From Ruminococcus sp. (GTDB lineage: Bacteria; Bacillota; Clostridia; Oscillospirales; Ruminococcaceae), in assembly GCA_021205185.1 (NCBI GenBank), contig JAJPYB010000008.1, positions 163,513-227,512 of the forward strand: a DNA stretch of 64,000 bases, written 5' to 3'. The notes under the pieces were generated by a model that saw only the letters and a program-made list of their open reading frames with translations, had not been told where the DNA came from and made no database searches. Below are positions 52,862 through 61,690 of the stretch, in pieces. Every line of letters begins with the position of its first letter. The stretch's first letter is position 1. The position numbers and the translations under genes are program-made.

Positions 52862-53605
52862 ATGAAAAAGATATTAGTTGGTATTCTGGCGCTTACTTGT
52901 CTTTGCGCAACAGGCTGCACGGAGGAAATGACAAAATCAACCGTTGATTACAGCAAGTATGAAACAGAGGATGTTGTTACAGACACGATTGATTATACTT
53001 ATTACAATATCATAAATGCGGAGCTTGCAATAACAGGGCAAAACGACACCACGGATTATTACTATGATACAAATGTCAAGCCGCTTACCTCGACAAACGA
53101 GTATTCGATAATCAACTACATTTCTCAAAGCGTCGGAGATTTTGTAGCGTACAATTATGTTATGTTCGACGGCGACAATTCAGCTTTGGAGTCGGGTCAT
53201 ATTGCATACACAGATGACAGCGATATGCCTGAAAACGCTGTGCTTTCAGTAACTCTTAACGTTGGAGATGATCAATACAGCTTCTACGTTTCAACAGGCG
53301 AGTGGAAAACCCGTGACAAAAAGTCGTCACAGGTAGACGACATTTCCGATCTTTACGCTAACGGAACTGCAACTGCTCAATACACTGTAAAGGAAATAGA
53401 TACAGGCACGGAGCTTGTTATGGAAACCATCGAATACGGCGACGACAGCTCGGCTTGCTTGTTTTTTGACGAAAACGGAACTCTCGTAGCTCAGGGAACA
53501 TACACCACCAGCGCAGCAACTATCACAAGAACCGCAACAGTAACTGATGTGGATGCAGAAAAGCTTGAGGAATATATTAACGCCGCAACAGGTACGGACG
53601 AGTAA
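52862..53605 (+). CDS. Lipoprotein, unknown function
   Basis: Protein of 247 residues with lipobox CATGC (C19). The mature part is acidic and Thr/Tyr-rich with mostly beta character; I recognise no family. GGAAG precedes the ATG, 18 bp after pgsA, so it is probably co-transcribed. A terminator follows. Confidence 0.7.
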   Translation: MKKILVGILALTCLCATGCTEEMTKSTVDYSKYETEDVVTDTIDYTYYNIINAELAITGQNDTTDYYYDTNVKPLTSTNEYSIINYISQSVGDFVAYNYVMFDGDNSALESGHIAYTDDSDMPENAVLSVTLNVGDDQYSFYVSTGEWKTRDKKSSQVDDISDLYANGTATAQYTVKEIDTGTELVMETIEYGDDSSACLFFDENGTLVAQGTYTTSAATITRTATVTDVDAEKLEEYINAATGTDE

Positions 53606-53633
53606 AAAAACAGAATATTTTTAGCAAAATAAA

Positions 53634-53671
53634 CCCTGCCAGGTAAGTACACTCGGCAGGGCTTGTTTTTT
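53634..53671 (+). terminator. Intrinsic terminator
   Basis: CCCTGCC (53634-53640) pairs with GGCAGGG (53655-53661), then CTTGTTTTTT. It lies between convergent genes. Confidence 0.8.
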
Positions 53672-53682
53672 CATTTTGATTT

Positions 53683-56601
53683 TTATTCTTCTGAATCTTC
53701 TATTGTTAATACTCCCTTAGCGTAAGAATTTATAATTCCTACATCGGCAGTAGTTACCTCTCCGTCACAGTTTATGTCAGCTCTTGCAAATTCCTCGTCT
53801 GATAAAGTCTTTACACCCTTAGCCTGAGCGTTTGCAAGTCCTACATCTGCTGTGGTAATTTTTCCGTCATCGTTTACATCTCCGAGCAGACCGACACTAA
53901 TTTCTTCTTCCGTATAGTCGCAATAGATTGAACCTACACAAAGCGAGCCTTCTGTAACTCCGTCCTCAAAGCGGTAAACCGGTCTTTTTCCATCTACAGT
54001 ATAGTCGGCGGTTGCTATTGCAAAGCCCTCGTAGTTTTTAGTAGTGTCAAGTCCTGTTGGCGCTAAAACGTGAACAATATCTACCGAGTCTGTGCCGTTA
54101 AAGGTAATCTCCGCCATTTTGTTGCTGTAGCCGTTGTCGGAGGCAACTCGCAAAATTCCTTCATAGGTGTCGTAATCAAGCGCCATTGCTCCGCCAAGAC
54201 AGCTATCTATGTCTGCTATCAGAGTGGCTGTGCTGTCGCTGTTAAGAACCCACGCATAAACGTGTCCGTTGTCCTCAAGCGCTGTGAAGAAAACTCCGTT
54301 TGCAGTTGCATCTGGATAATTTGTCGAATCAAAGACGTCGTTTGTGTTTTGGTCAAATAGCTTGCCCTCAACGTCTTCGTTCGATACCCATTCAACAGCT
54401 TCAATACCCATATTAGCTGCAACCTCAGGCAGAAGATCTGTAATATCCCATTCCTGCATTGCTACAATTCTATCTCCCTCTGTGTCAGGGTCAACCTTTA
54501 AAATAACGTCGTAATTTACGCCCTTTTCAGAATTATCTCTTTCGGAAGCTATATACACAAATCCGTCCTCGTCAACGGTAATTCCTTCTGCGTCAGGTCC
54601 TTTTGCAGTAAGGTCGTCAGCGTCCTTCTGAAATGCTATAGTCTTACCGTTTTCGTATCCTTCTGCAAGCGTCAGCGTTCCGTCTTTTGCTACGTCGATA
54701 ATCCAGAATGTTGCCGTGCCGTTGTCGACAGCGTAAAGCTGACCGTTGTAGAAATCCAGTCCTGATGAATCCTCTAAGAATGTAAGGTCGCTCAGAGTTA
54801 CTGAATCTGTTTCTTCGTTTCCTTTGTTCCAGGCAATAGTATCTGGTACGCCTTCAAATACGTTTGCTTCACCAGGAGTTGCTTGCTTGGTGTTTCGGTA
54901 TTCGCTGCCGTTTACATCCGGATAAAGTCCCCAGGTAGGAGAGGTGTGCGTGCCGCTCGGCCATGTTGTGCTTTGAATGAGCATTTGCTCACCGCCGATA
55001 GTTTCATAAATTCTTACCGAGTCGCCCTTTCCCAATCCAAAGCCAAATTCAGTATCATAAATCACTAAAAATCCGTTTGCCTCAATTGTTGTTTCGTCTG
55101 GAATAATATACTCGTGACTGTCATCGTCGTCTTTAACGATAAGTCCTGATATGTCAAGCTCCTCATCTGTCGGGTTTGCAAGCTCTATCCAGTCAGGTCC
55201 GCCGTCAGGGTCGTTCGATTGAACCTCGTTTATAACAACAGCGTTCGTTTCAATGTTTGCTCTGCCCTTTGTAGCTGTCGCAAAGTCCTGAAATTCGCCT
55301 GTGCCGTCTGGGATTCTGGCGTAAACACCAGAAGCGTGAGAGGTCCAGCTGTAGCTGTCGATTACAACTCCGTCCTTGTTGAAAACGGTTGCGGTGTCGT
55401 CCTTGCCAAGACCAAATGTAAAGTCAGCTCCGCTGCTGCCGCCTTCAAACACATAAAACTCGCCCGGAGCTAATATTGTTCCGTCTGCAACTGGCGTTAC
55501 ATCGGATATGTGACCAGTTTCGTCGTTGTCAAGCAGGTAATATCCGCTGATGTCAACCTCTGTCGTTCCAGCATTGTAAATCTCTACCCAGTCGTTACCG
55601 CCGTCAGGGTCGTTGGATTCAATTTCGTTTATTACAATCTGCGGAGCGTACCATTCGTTAGCCTCTCCCGGCGTTTCCTTAGTAAGTGTAAACGAGCCTG
55701 TTCCGTCGGGGTATCTTCCGTAAGAAGCCAAGGAATCCTGTCCGTCGTAGCTTGCGTGTGAGGTCCAGGAATATTCGTCAAGAAGATTTCCGTCATCGTC
55801 GTACAATCTGATGGAATCTCCCGAGCCGATACCTATATCAAACACACCTGCTTCATATTCTCCAGTAGTATCGTTATACATTAAGCCCTCTGTTGAACCG
55901 GCAGTTACCAGAATTATCTCGCCTGCTGCGACAACAGTACCGTCTGCAAATTTCCATCTGTGATCATCGGAATTGTCACGGATTTCATATCCTGAAATAT
56001 CAACACTAGACTCTCCGATGTTTATAAATTCAATCCAATCGTCAGGCGCAGAGTTTATCTCGTTGATAACAAGCTGACCTTCATCTGAAGGATCTTCCTC
56101 GATAACATTTTCTGCGCCCTTTGTAGCTTCCATATCTACAAACTCCAGCGTTTCAGGGTCACGGGAATATGTGCCTGCTGAAGCTGATGTCCAAGTGTAG
56201 CTGTCAATTAAATTCTTGTCTGCGTCGTATAGAGCAACCATATCCTTCTTTCCAAGGCCGCACCAATCAGCTCCGAGCGATTGCTCCAGCACGTAAATTC
56301 CGCCAGCCGATAAAACTGTGCCGTCGGGAACAATCCAAGCTTCGTTTGAAGAAAGTCTGTCGTCAAGACCTTTGTCATCTACAAGAATCCAACCGCTGAT
56401 ATCAACGGAAGAATCTCCCATATTCTTTAGCTCTACCCAGTCGCCGTCATCGCCGTTCATATCAATTTCGTTAATGAGTACGCCGCTAACGTCTGTTGCA
56501 TCGGTTACAACATAGCTCATCGAAGAAAGAGATGATGTGCCGACAATCGCTACAGAAAGCGCTAAGGTCAGCAAGCGTTTTAAATGCCATTTTTGTTTCA
56601 T
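53683..56601 (-). CDS. Secreted multidomain protein: four lamin-tail domains, esterase-like beta-propeller, dockerin
   Basis: Protein of 972 residues. A signal peptide (about 1-33) is followed by four lamin-tail (LTD) domains at about 39-150, 173-310, 320-450 and 453-585, each opening V/L-INE and closing with DISG-type strands. The next domain (about 588-890) resembles the esterase-like-of-phytase/propeller family (SGLDFYNGQLYAVDNG, GPDAEGITVDEDGFVYIASERD, YEGFAIA). The C-terminal type I dockerin (904-963) has two Ca-binding loops, GDVNDDGKITTADVG and DINCDGEVTTADVG. The dockerin implies docking to a cohesin scaffold not seen in this window. GGAGG precedes the ATG. Confidence 0.88.
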   Translation of the reverse strand: MKQKWHLKRLLTLALSVAIVGTSSLSSMSYVVTDATDVSGVLINEIDMNGDDGDWVELKNMGDSSVDISGWILVDDKGLDDRLSSNEAWIVPDGTVLSAGGIYVLEQSLGADWCGLGKKDMVALYDADKNLIDSYTWTSASAGTYSRDPETLEFVDMEATKGAENVIEEDPSDEGQLVINEINSAPDDWIEFINIGESSVDISGYEIRDNSDDHRWKFADGTVVAAGEIILVTAGSTEGLMYNDTTGEYEAGVFDIGIGSGDSIRLYDDDGNLLDEYSWTSHASYDGQDSLASYGRYPDGTGSFTLTKETPGEANEWYAPQIVINEIESNDPDGGNDWVEIYNAGTTEVDISGYYLLDNDETGHISDVTPVADGTILAPGEFYVFEGGSSGADFTFGLGKDDTATVFNKDGVVIDSYSWTSHASGVYARIPDGTGEFQDFATATKGRANIETNAVVINEVQSNDPDGGPDWIELANPTDEELDISGLIVKDDDDSHEYIIPDETTIEANGFLVIYDTEFGFGLGKGDSVRIYETIGGEQMLIQSTTWPSGTHTSPTWGLYPDVNGSEYRNTKQATPGEANVFEGVPDTIAWNKGNEETDSVTLSDLTFLEDSSGLDFYNGQLYAVDNGTATFWIIDVAKDGTLTLAEGYENGKTIAFQKDADDLTAKGPDAEGITVDEDGFVYIASERDNSEKGVNYDVILKVDPDTEGDRIVAMQEWDITDLLPEVAANMGIEAVEWVSNEDVEGKLFDQNTNDVFDSTNYPDATANGVFFTALEDNGHVYAWVLNSDSTATLIADIDSCLGGAMALDYDTYEGILRVASDNGYSNKMAEITFNGTDSVDIVHVLAPTGLDTTKNYEGFAIATADYTVDGKRPVYRFEDGVTEGSLCVGSIYCDYTEEEISVGLLGDVNDDGKITTADVGLANAQAKGVKTLSDEEFARADINCDGEVTTADVGIINSYAKGVLTIEDSEE

Positions 56602-56741
56602 AACTTACCTCCGTGTAATTTTTAAACAAATCCTCTATAGATTTATTTTCCAATACTTAAATTATACGGTAGGTAAATTTTATCTACTATCACATAGCGG
56701 TAAAGTTTGAACTATCTTTGTGTAAAGTTTTAAGAATAAAA

Positions 56742-56771
56742 AAATCCCGACCATAAAAATGATCAGGATTT
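56742..56771 (-). terminator. Intrinsic terminator (minus strand)
   Basis: AAATCC and GGATTT pair (56742-56747 / 56766-56771) with a mostly paired interior. On the minus strand it is followed by a T-run at 56745-56735. It ends the surface-glycan gene trio. Confidence 0.8.
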
Positions 56772-56787
56772 ATTTTCTGATAAGCTA

Positions 56788-57210
56788 TCAGCCTTGTTTC
56801 TCTTGTGCGCAACTTGCTATGCTTCCTCTTATTTCAAAAAGATAAACTATAATCCCCAGAAAAACAAATATTAAGCCTGCAAGCCAATAGACTGAGATAA
56901 GGCTGTTCGTTGTGCCGTAAATTTCAAGCACTCCGTTAAAAATACTTCCAACGCAGAGTGCGGCAATTCCTGAATTGTAAAGGTTAAACGAAGCCTTTTT
57001 GGGAACAGGCAGGTGAGAGAGAAAAATACAAAGGAAAACCAGCGTGCCGCCTACAAGCGGAATCATAAAGGCGTAAAGCATATAGTAGGAATATACCTCG
57101 TGACTGAAGTATTCATATACAGCACCGAATAAAACGCATACGAGCGATATAATGAGGTAGACAAGGCTTGTTTTCGCCGATTTTTTCCGATTAGTATCCG
57201 ATGTAGACAA
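56788..57210 (-). CDS. Four-helix membrane protein, unknown function
   Basis: Protein of 140 residues with four hydrophobic segments (about 15-35, 42-64, 78-98 and 106-128). It begins with TTG at 57210, with AAAGGAG about 11 nt upstream and inside the preceding gene, which it overlaps by 20 nt. No family recognised; the overlap ties it to the phosphodiester glycosidase. Confidence 0.65.
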   Translation of the reverse strand: MSTSDTNRKKSAKTSLVYLIISLVCVLFGAVYEYFSHEVYSYYMLYAFMIPLVGGTLVFLCIFLSHLPVPKKASFNLYNSGIAALCVGSIFNGVLEIYGTTNSLISVYWLAGLIFVFLGIIVYLFEIRGSIASCAQEKQG

Positions 57211-58156
57211 TGTCGCTCACGCTCCTTTCCTTGATTGTCTTTCCGTCGGTGGTGGGATTGTTTATAACCTCGCCGTTAAAGTACATTGTAGACGAGCCGC
57301 CGCCGTCAAGATTGTACGCTGTAGTAACGCCAAGCCCCTGCATAAATTCGGCAAGCTCAGAAAGTGAAAGACCTGCGCTTTCGCTTGTCCGTCCGTCGGA
57401 AACTACAAAAACATAGTGAAGTGAGTCGATTATTCCAATCGCTGTTCGAGGGTTGCTCGCCTTCGCTTTTCCGACCTCCTCGCCTTCAGAAACCGAAACC
57501 TCGCCGTCGGTAACCAAGGCTGGTCCGAAGGATAATACCTGCTCAGCGCCGCTTTCCAGCAGCTCGTCTGCCGTAATCTCGCCTTCTGAAACGATTCCAA
57601 AGTCGCCGTTTGAATAAATTACCAGATCCTCAGCATCAGAGGAAGCCGTATCTCTGTAAATTACGCCGTTTCTGAGAACGTAGCCCTTTTCCTGAGAGCC
57701 GTAATAATCGCCGTTGATAGCTAAAATAGCTCCTACTCCTTCGGCTATACTTGACGTTTTCTCGGTGACGTTTTTACCGTAAGCGCTTTGAGCAAAGGCG
57801 GTTTTTAAATATTCAGCCGATGCAAGCACAACATCTGCAACATATATGCTGGTTTCGTTTTCTCGGTATTCGGTAATTGTAATGGTGATATTTTCGTCGC
57901 TGTAAGAGCTTTCGGTAATTGTTGTACCGCTTGAGCCTTCATCATTGTTTTCACTTTCGGCTGAAGCTTCGGTGGTTGAATTTGTGTCATCCCTTTGCGT
58001 GGTAGTTGTAGTTGTGGATTGTATTTGATCGCTGCTGTCGTTTGTAACAACAGTATAAACCTCGCTTACTACAAAGGTGTTCATTGCAATATAAATTGTA
58101 AAGGCAATCAAAAGAAGGCTGTAAATCAACGCCCACCAGTGACGGCGAAAAAACAT
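57191..58156 (-). CDS. Phosphodiester glycosidase (NAGPA) family surface protein
   Basis: Protein of 321 residues. A membrane anchor (about 10-30) and a Thr/Ser-rich linker (about 38-80) lead to the NAGPA domain (about 85-320) with AILAINGDYYGSQEKGYVLRNG, SNPRTAIGI and the hallmark YNLDGGGSSTMYFNGEVINNP. The family removes sugar-1-phosphodiesters, so the likely target is a phosphodiester-linked surface glycan. AAGGGGA precedes the ATG. 24 bp after the GT2-GtrA gene. Confidence 0.88.
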   Translation of the reverse strand: MFFRRHWWALIYSLLLIAFTIYIAMNTFVVSEVYTVVTNDSSDQIQSTTTTTTQRDDTNSTTEASAESENNDEGSSGTTITESSYSDENITITITEYRENETSIYVADVVLASAEYLKTAFAQSAYGKNVTEKTSSIAEGVGAILAINGDYYGSQEKGYVLRNGVIYRDTASSDAEDLVIYSNGDFGIVSEGEITADELLESGAEQVLSFGPALVTDGEVSVSEGEEVGKAKASNPRTAIGIIDSLHYVFVVSDGRTSESAGLSLSELAEFMQGLGVTTAYNLDGGGSSTMYFNGEVINNPTTDGKTIKERSVSDIVYIGY

Positions 58157-58180
58157 ATAAAAATCCCCTTTCGGTGTAGC

Positions 58181-59227
58181 TTAGCTTTTTTTCTCCATTT
58201 TGCGGAAGATTACAAGCCGCTGAACCAGCCAGCTTATTATGAAAAACAAAAGCTCTGTGATAAGCTTCGCTATGAATCTGTTTATGCTCAGATAATCGGT
58301 CAGGAAATTAAGCACCAGCGTATTTCCCACTAAAATCGCCGCCGCTAAAGCAAAGTATTGAAGTGCGGTTTTTGCAACACTTTCACGGCTTTTAAAGACA
58401 AGCCGCTTGTTAAGCGTATAATTAACGCTGGAGCTTACCACTCTTGCGCCGACGTTTGAAATGGTAACAGAAGCGGTAAGCCCTGAGGTTACAAGGCTTA
58501 AAATGCTGAACAGAATGTAGTCTATTAAAAAGCTTAAAAACGACGAAGCGGAAAACTTTAAAATTTCCTTGTAAATTCGGTATGAATCCTTTATGGTATC
58601 AAAGTGCGAATCTGAATTTCCGTTGATGTATATCGTTTCAATTTCATGTTCAAAAATAGTAATTTTTTCCTTTGGACAGTAAAGCAGTACGTTCATCTCG
58701 TACTCGTAACGCTCGCCGGGAATTTCAATAAGCCGCTTCGCTAATGAAACGCTGAACGCCCGAAGACCTGTTTGTGTGTCGTGAAGCTTAATGCTGGTTG
58801 ATAATCTGTAAACAAACCGCGTAACCGAATTTCCAAACTGACTTCTGAGCGGAACATTCTCCTTTAGCATTCTGCTTCCTAAAACAAGCCAGTCGGGGTG
58901 TTCGTCTGCTATCTTGCAAATATTCTCAGCGTCTGATTCTGTATGCTGACCGTCTGCGTCCATAGTTACAATAGTACAGTCAGGTGAAAAATGCGTGATT
59001 ATATATTTCAAGCCTGTCTTTATCGCTCGCCCCTTTCCATGATTTTCAGGGTGGGTTAAGACTGTTGCGTACTCTTTGGCTCTTGAAAACAGCTCGTTTG
59101 CGCTCTTGTCGCTTCCGTCGTTTACAACGACAATTTCAAAGCCGCTTCTTTTTACCTTTTCTAAAAGCGCCAGCATTAACGGTGCCGGCTGGTACGCCGG
59201 AATCAGCGCAATCCATTTGTTTTTCAT
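58181..59227 (-). CDS. Bifunctional GT2 glycosyltransferase / GtrA-like membrane protein
   Basis: Protein of 348 residues. The N-terminal GT2 domain (about 1-215) has ALIPAYQPAP, VVVNDGSDKSA and TMDADGQH, like polyprenyl-phosphate sugar synthases. The C-terminal GtrA domain (about 222-345) has four helices and VNYTLNKRLVFKS. GtrA proteins are thought to flip polyprenyl-phosphate sugars, so one polypeptide may make and flip the donor. GAGG precedes the ATG. It starts 33 bp after the HtrA-like gene. Confidence 0.9.
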   Translation of the reverse strand: MKNKWIALIPAYQPAPLMLALLEKVKRSGFEIVVVNDGSDKSANELFSRAKEYATVLTHPENHGKGRAIKTGLKYIITHFSPDCTIVTMDADGQHTESDAENICKIADEHPDWLVLGSRMLKENVPLRSQFGNSVTRFVYRLSTSIKLHDTQTGLRAFSVSLAKRLIEIPGERYEYEMNVLLYCPKEKITIFEHEIETIYINGNSDSHFDTIKDSYRIYKEILKFSASSFLSFLIDYILFSILSLVTSGLTASVTISNVGARVVSSSVNYTLNKRLVFKSRESVAKTALQYFALAAAILVGNTLVLNFLTDYLSINRFIAKLITELLFFIISWLVQRLVIFRKMEKKS

Positions 59228-59260
59228 TTATTACCTCACTTTGAGTTGTTCGGAGCAAGA

Positions 59261-60223
59261 TTAAAATGTGTCGATAATTTCCAGAACCGTAGAAATCGGT
59301 ATCGCATATCCCATTCCTTCAACATCTGTGGAGGAAATTTTAGCTGTGCTTATTCCAACAAGCTCGCCGTCCATATTAAATAACGCTCCGCCACTGTTTC
59401 CGGGATTTATAGCGGCAGTAGTTTGAATGTAGGTCTGCGAGGTTGTGCCGTCGCTTATCGTTCTGTCAACAGCGCTTACTATTCCTGTTGTAACCGATTG
59501 ACCGTAGCCTAAAGCGTTTCCTATTGCGACTACCTGTTCGCCAACCAGAAGCGAATCGGAATCTCCGCAGGTAGCTACTGCGATCTGAGAAATTGTGTCA
59601 GATGAAAGCTCTGACATACCAACTGTAAGAAGCGCTATGTCGCTGTCCTCGTTATAGCCGTAAAGGCTCGCTTCGTAGGTTTCGTCGTCGGCAAAGGTAA
59701 CCGAAAGGGTAGTAGCGTCCTCGATTACATGGTAGTTTGTTACCATATATAAATACGAGTCGTCGGAATAAATTATTACCCCTGAGCCGCAGCTTGTAGT
59801 TTCTGTGGTTTCTGTCTGGCTGCGTCCGTTCCTTCCAAACATACCAAAGTAGTTGTCGACCTCCTGAACTGAAATGTTTGTAACAGCTACAACTGAAGGC
59901 AGTCCTGAAGAAGCTATGCCTGTAACGTCAAGCGATTGACTTGTAGAGTCTGATGAAGAATATGACGTCGATTGAAGTGAAATAGAGCTGTCGGAGCCGC
60001 TGGTAGTTGTTGCTGCGGAGTCTGAGAGATAATTATTAACTCCGTAAAATGCGCCTCCTGCAACGCCGCCGAAAATAGCGGCGCTTACCATGAGCGTTAA
60101 TATCCTTCTGAAACCGCCTTTTTTCTTGCGCTTTTTTGGCGGCCGAGGAGCCGGCATTGGATCTTGCTGATATACTACCTCGTTTGGCTGGTAAACTGAT
60201 TGATACTCGTTTTCGTTATACAT
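59261..60223 (-). CDS. HtrA-type serine protease without PDZ domain
   Basis: Protein of 320 residues. A Pro/Lys-rich cytoplasmic tail (about 1-38) and one membrane helix (about 40-60) lead, through a Ser/Thr linker, to the S1C protease domain with H165 (TNYHVI), D195 (SDIALL) and S277 (NPGNSGGAL). The protein stops at ISTVLEIIDTF, just where a PDZ domain normally starts; only 33 bp remain before the next gene. The ATG at 60223 has AAAGGAG about 9 nt upstream; a longer frame to 60385 crosses the promoter. Located downstream of a kinase/regulator pair. Confidence 0.9.
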   Translation of the reverse strand: MYNENEYQSVYQPNEVVYQQDPMPAPRPPKKRKKKGGFRRILTLMVSAAIFGGVAGGAFYGVNNYLSDSAATTTSGSDSSISLQSTSYSSSDSTSQSLDVTGIASSGLPSVVAVTNISVQEVDNYFGMFGRNGRSQTETTETTSCGSGVIIYSDDSYLYMVTNYHVIEDATTLSVTFADDETYEASLYGYNEDSDIALLTVGMSELSSDTISQIAVATCGDSDSLLVGEQVVAIGNALGYGQSVTTGIVSAVDRTISDGTTSQTYIQTTAAINPGNSGGALFNMDGELVGISTAKISSTDVEGMGYAIPISTVLEIIDTF

Positions 60224-60274
60224 AATATCTACTCCTTTCAAGTGAATAATAGTTGTTTTTCTTTTTGTGAGTAA

Positions 60275-60306
60275 AGTATAAAACGCAAATCTTAACCCAA
60301 CTTTAA
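60275..60306 (-). promoter_or_regulatory. Promoter with 11-bp direct repeat before the PDZ-less htrA
   Basis: On the minus strand, TTAAAGTTGGG and TTAAGATTTGC (7 of 11 identical) lie head-to-tail at 60306-60285, just upstream of -10 TATACT (60280-60275). No good -35 is present. The layout suits an OmpR-type activated promoter; the neighbouring regulator at 61683 is the obvious candidate. Confidence 0.5.
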
Positions 60307-60393
60307 AGAGTGCCTTAAGCAAAGCTAAATATTGTAAAAGTTTGGTGAAAAGTAGATTAAATAAGCTTTCATAGGAGGAAAACACAAAAAATA

Positions 60394-60433
60394 AAAGTCC
60401 TGCCCTGAGATAAAAATCTCAAAGCAAGACTTT
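60394..60433 (-). terminator. Intrinsic terminator after the kinase gene
   Basis: On the minus strand, AAAGTC...GAGAT pairs with ATCTC...GACTTT and is followed by TTATTTTTT. It separates the regulator/kinase transcript from the HtrA gene. Confidence 0.8.
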
Positions 60434-60445
60434 AAATAATGTCTT

Positions 60446-61690
60446 TTAAGCTGTAAACGAAACAGTAATAAGCAGGGATTTTTCGTCCTGAGTAGAGGCC
60501 GAAATCTTTCCCTTGTGCGTGGCAACTATTGCCGAAGCGATAGAAAGCCCTAAGCCGTGACCACCTGTTTGCGAATTTCTTGATTCGTCCGCTCGGTAAA
60601 AACGGTCAAACAGATGCGGTAGACTTTCCTTAGAAACAAATTCTGCTGTGTTATAAACGCTCAGGCGAATTATGTTCTTTTGCTTATCTAGCGTTATCGC
60701 AATTTTTCCGTTGTCGTCAGAATACTTGATCGCATTATCCATAAGGATTGTTATAAGTCTGCGAATATCTTTTTCGTCGCCAACCATAGAAACCATCGGT
60801 TGAATTTGCACGTCAAGTGTTTTTCCGTGCGTTCTGGCAGGAGCTTTAAAATTCTCCGCCGTTTCCTCCACAACGTCAGACAGCGGAAATTCAATCATTT
60901 CATTAGCAGTCTGCGCTTCCTCTGCACGAGAGAGAAGTATAAGATTGTTTGTAAGCTCCGCTAAGCGGCCGGTTTGACTTTGAATATCCGAAAGCCATTC
61001 ACTTTTACCAAAATCCATTTCTAAGATTTGAGCGTCAGCGTCAATTATAGTAAGCGGAGTTTTAAGCTCGTGGCCTGCGTCGGTGATAAAGCGCTTTTGC
61101 TTTTCATAGTTTTGAGCAAACGGCTTTGCTATGCGCCCTGACAGGAATACCAATAGCAGCAAAACGGTTATCAAACCTGCGACAGAAACGCCAACAGCAG
61201 TTAAAATAAACGAGTATAGTGAGTTTAGCTTTCGTCCACAGTCTAAAAATATAATGTGAACTTCATCGTCGGAGCTGTATACGATATACCTGTAGCTGTC
61301 TTTAAAGCCCTCTTGCTTACCAGAGTCTAAAACCTCTTTGGCGTAGACGATAGCCGTATCGGTATCAACGGCAGCTATTTTTATAGTATTTGTAGAAGCT
61401 ACATTTCCTTCCGCAGTAAAGAAGACTGAAAAATACCTCGATTCATACGGAAGCTCAAGTGAGTCGGGATCGTTGTTCTTTTTTGGAGATTCCTTATCAT
61501 TTGCAGGATTCCCCATATCAGAATCAGGAAACTCACCGTCGTTATCCGCAAGAATAGCAAGAGTTTCGTCAGCGTCAGAAACAATATCATGGTAGTTGAA
61601 AAACGAAATAGCAACTACTATAATAGCTAAAACGATGAAAAGCGAAAGCATTGCCGCAAAAACAATCTTAATGCGGAGCTTTTTAATCAT
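60446..61690 (-). CDS. Sensor histidine kinase
   Basis: Kinase of 414 residues with two membrane helices (about 8-30 and 158-182), an external sensor domain of about 125 residues, HisKA with H207 (GHELKTPLTIIDADAQ) and ATPase domain (LMDNAIKYSDDNG, GGHGLGLSIASAI). The start overlaps the regulator stop by 8 nt. Partner of the regulator at 61683; the HtrA gene lies downstream beyond a terminator. Confidence 0.92.
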   Translation of the reverse strand: MIKKLRIKIVFAAMLSLFIVLAIIVVAISFFNYHDIVSDADETLAILADNDGEFPDSDMGNPANDKESPKKNNDPDSLELPYESRYFSVFFTAEGNVASTNTIKIAAVDTDTAIVYAKEVLDSGKQEGFKDSYRYIVYSSDDEVHIIFLDCGRKLNSLYSFILTAVGVSVAGLITVLLLLVFLSGRIAKPFAQNYEKQKRFITDAGHELKTPLTIIDADAQILEMDFGKSEWLSDIQSQTGRLAELTNNLILLSRAEEAQTANEMIEFPLSDVVEETAENFKAPARTHGKTLDVQIQPMVSMVGDEKDIRRLITILMDNAIKYSDDNGKIAITLDKQKNIIRLSVYNTAEFVSKESLPHLFDRFYRADESRNSQTGGHGLGLSIASAIVATHKGKISASTQDEKSLLITVSFTA

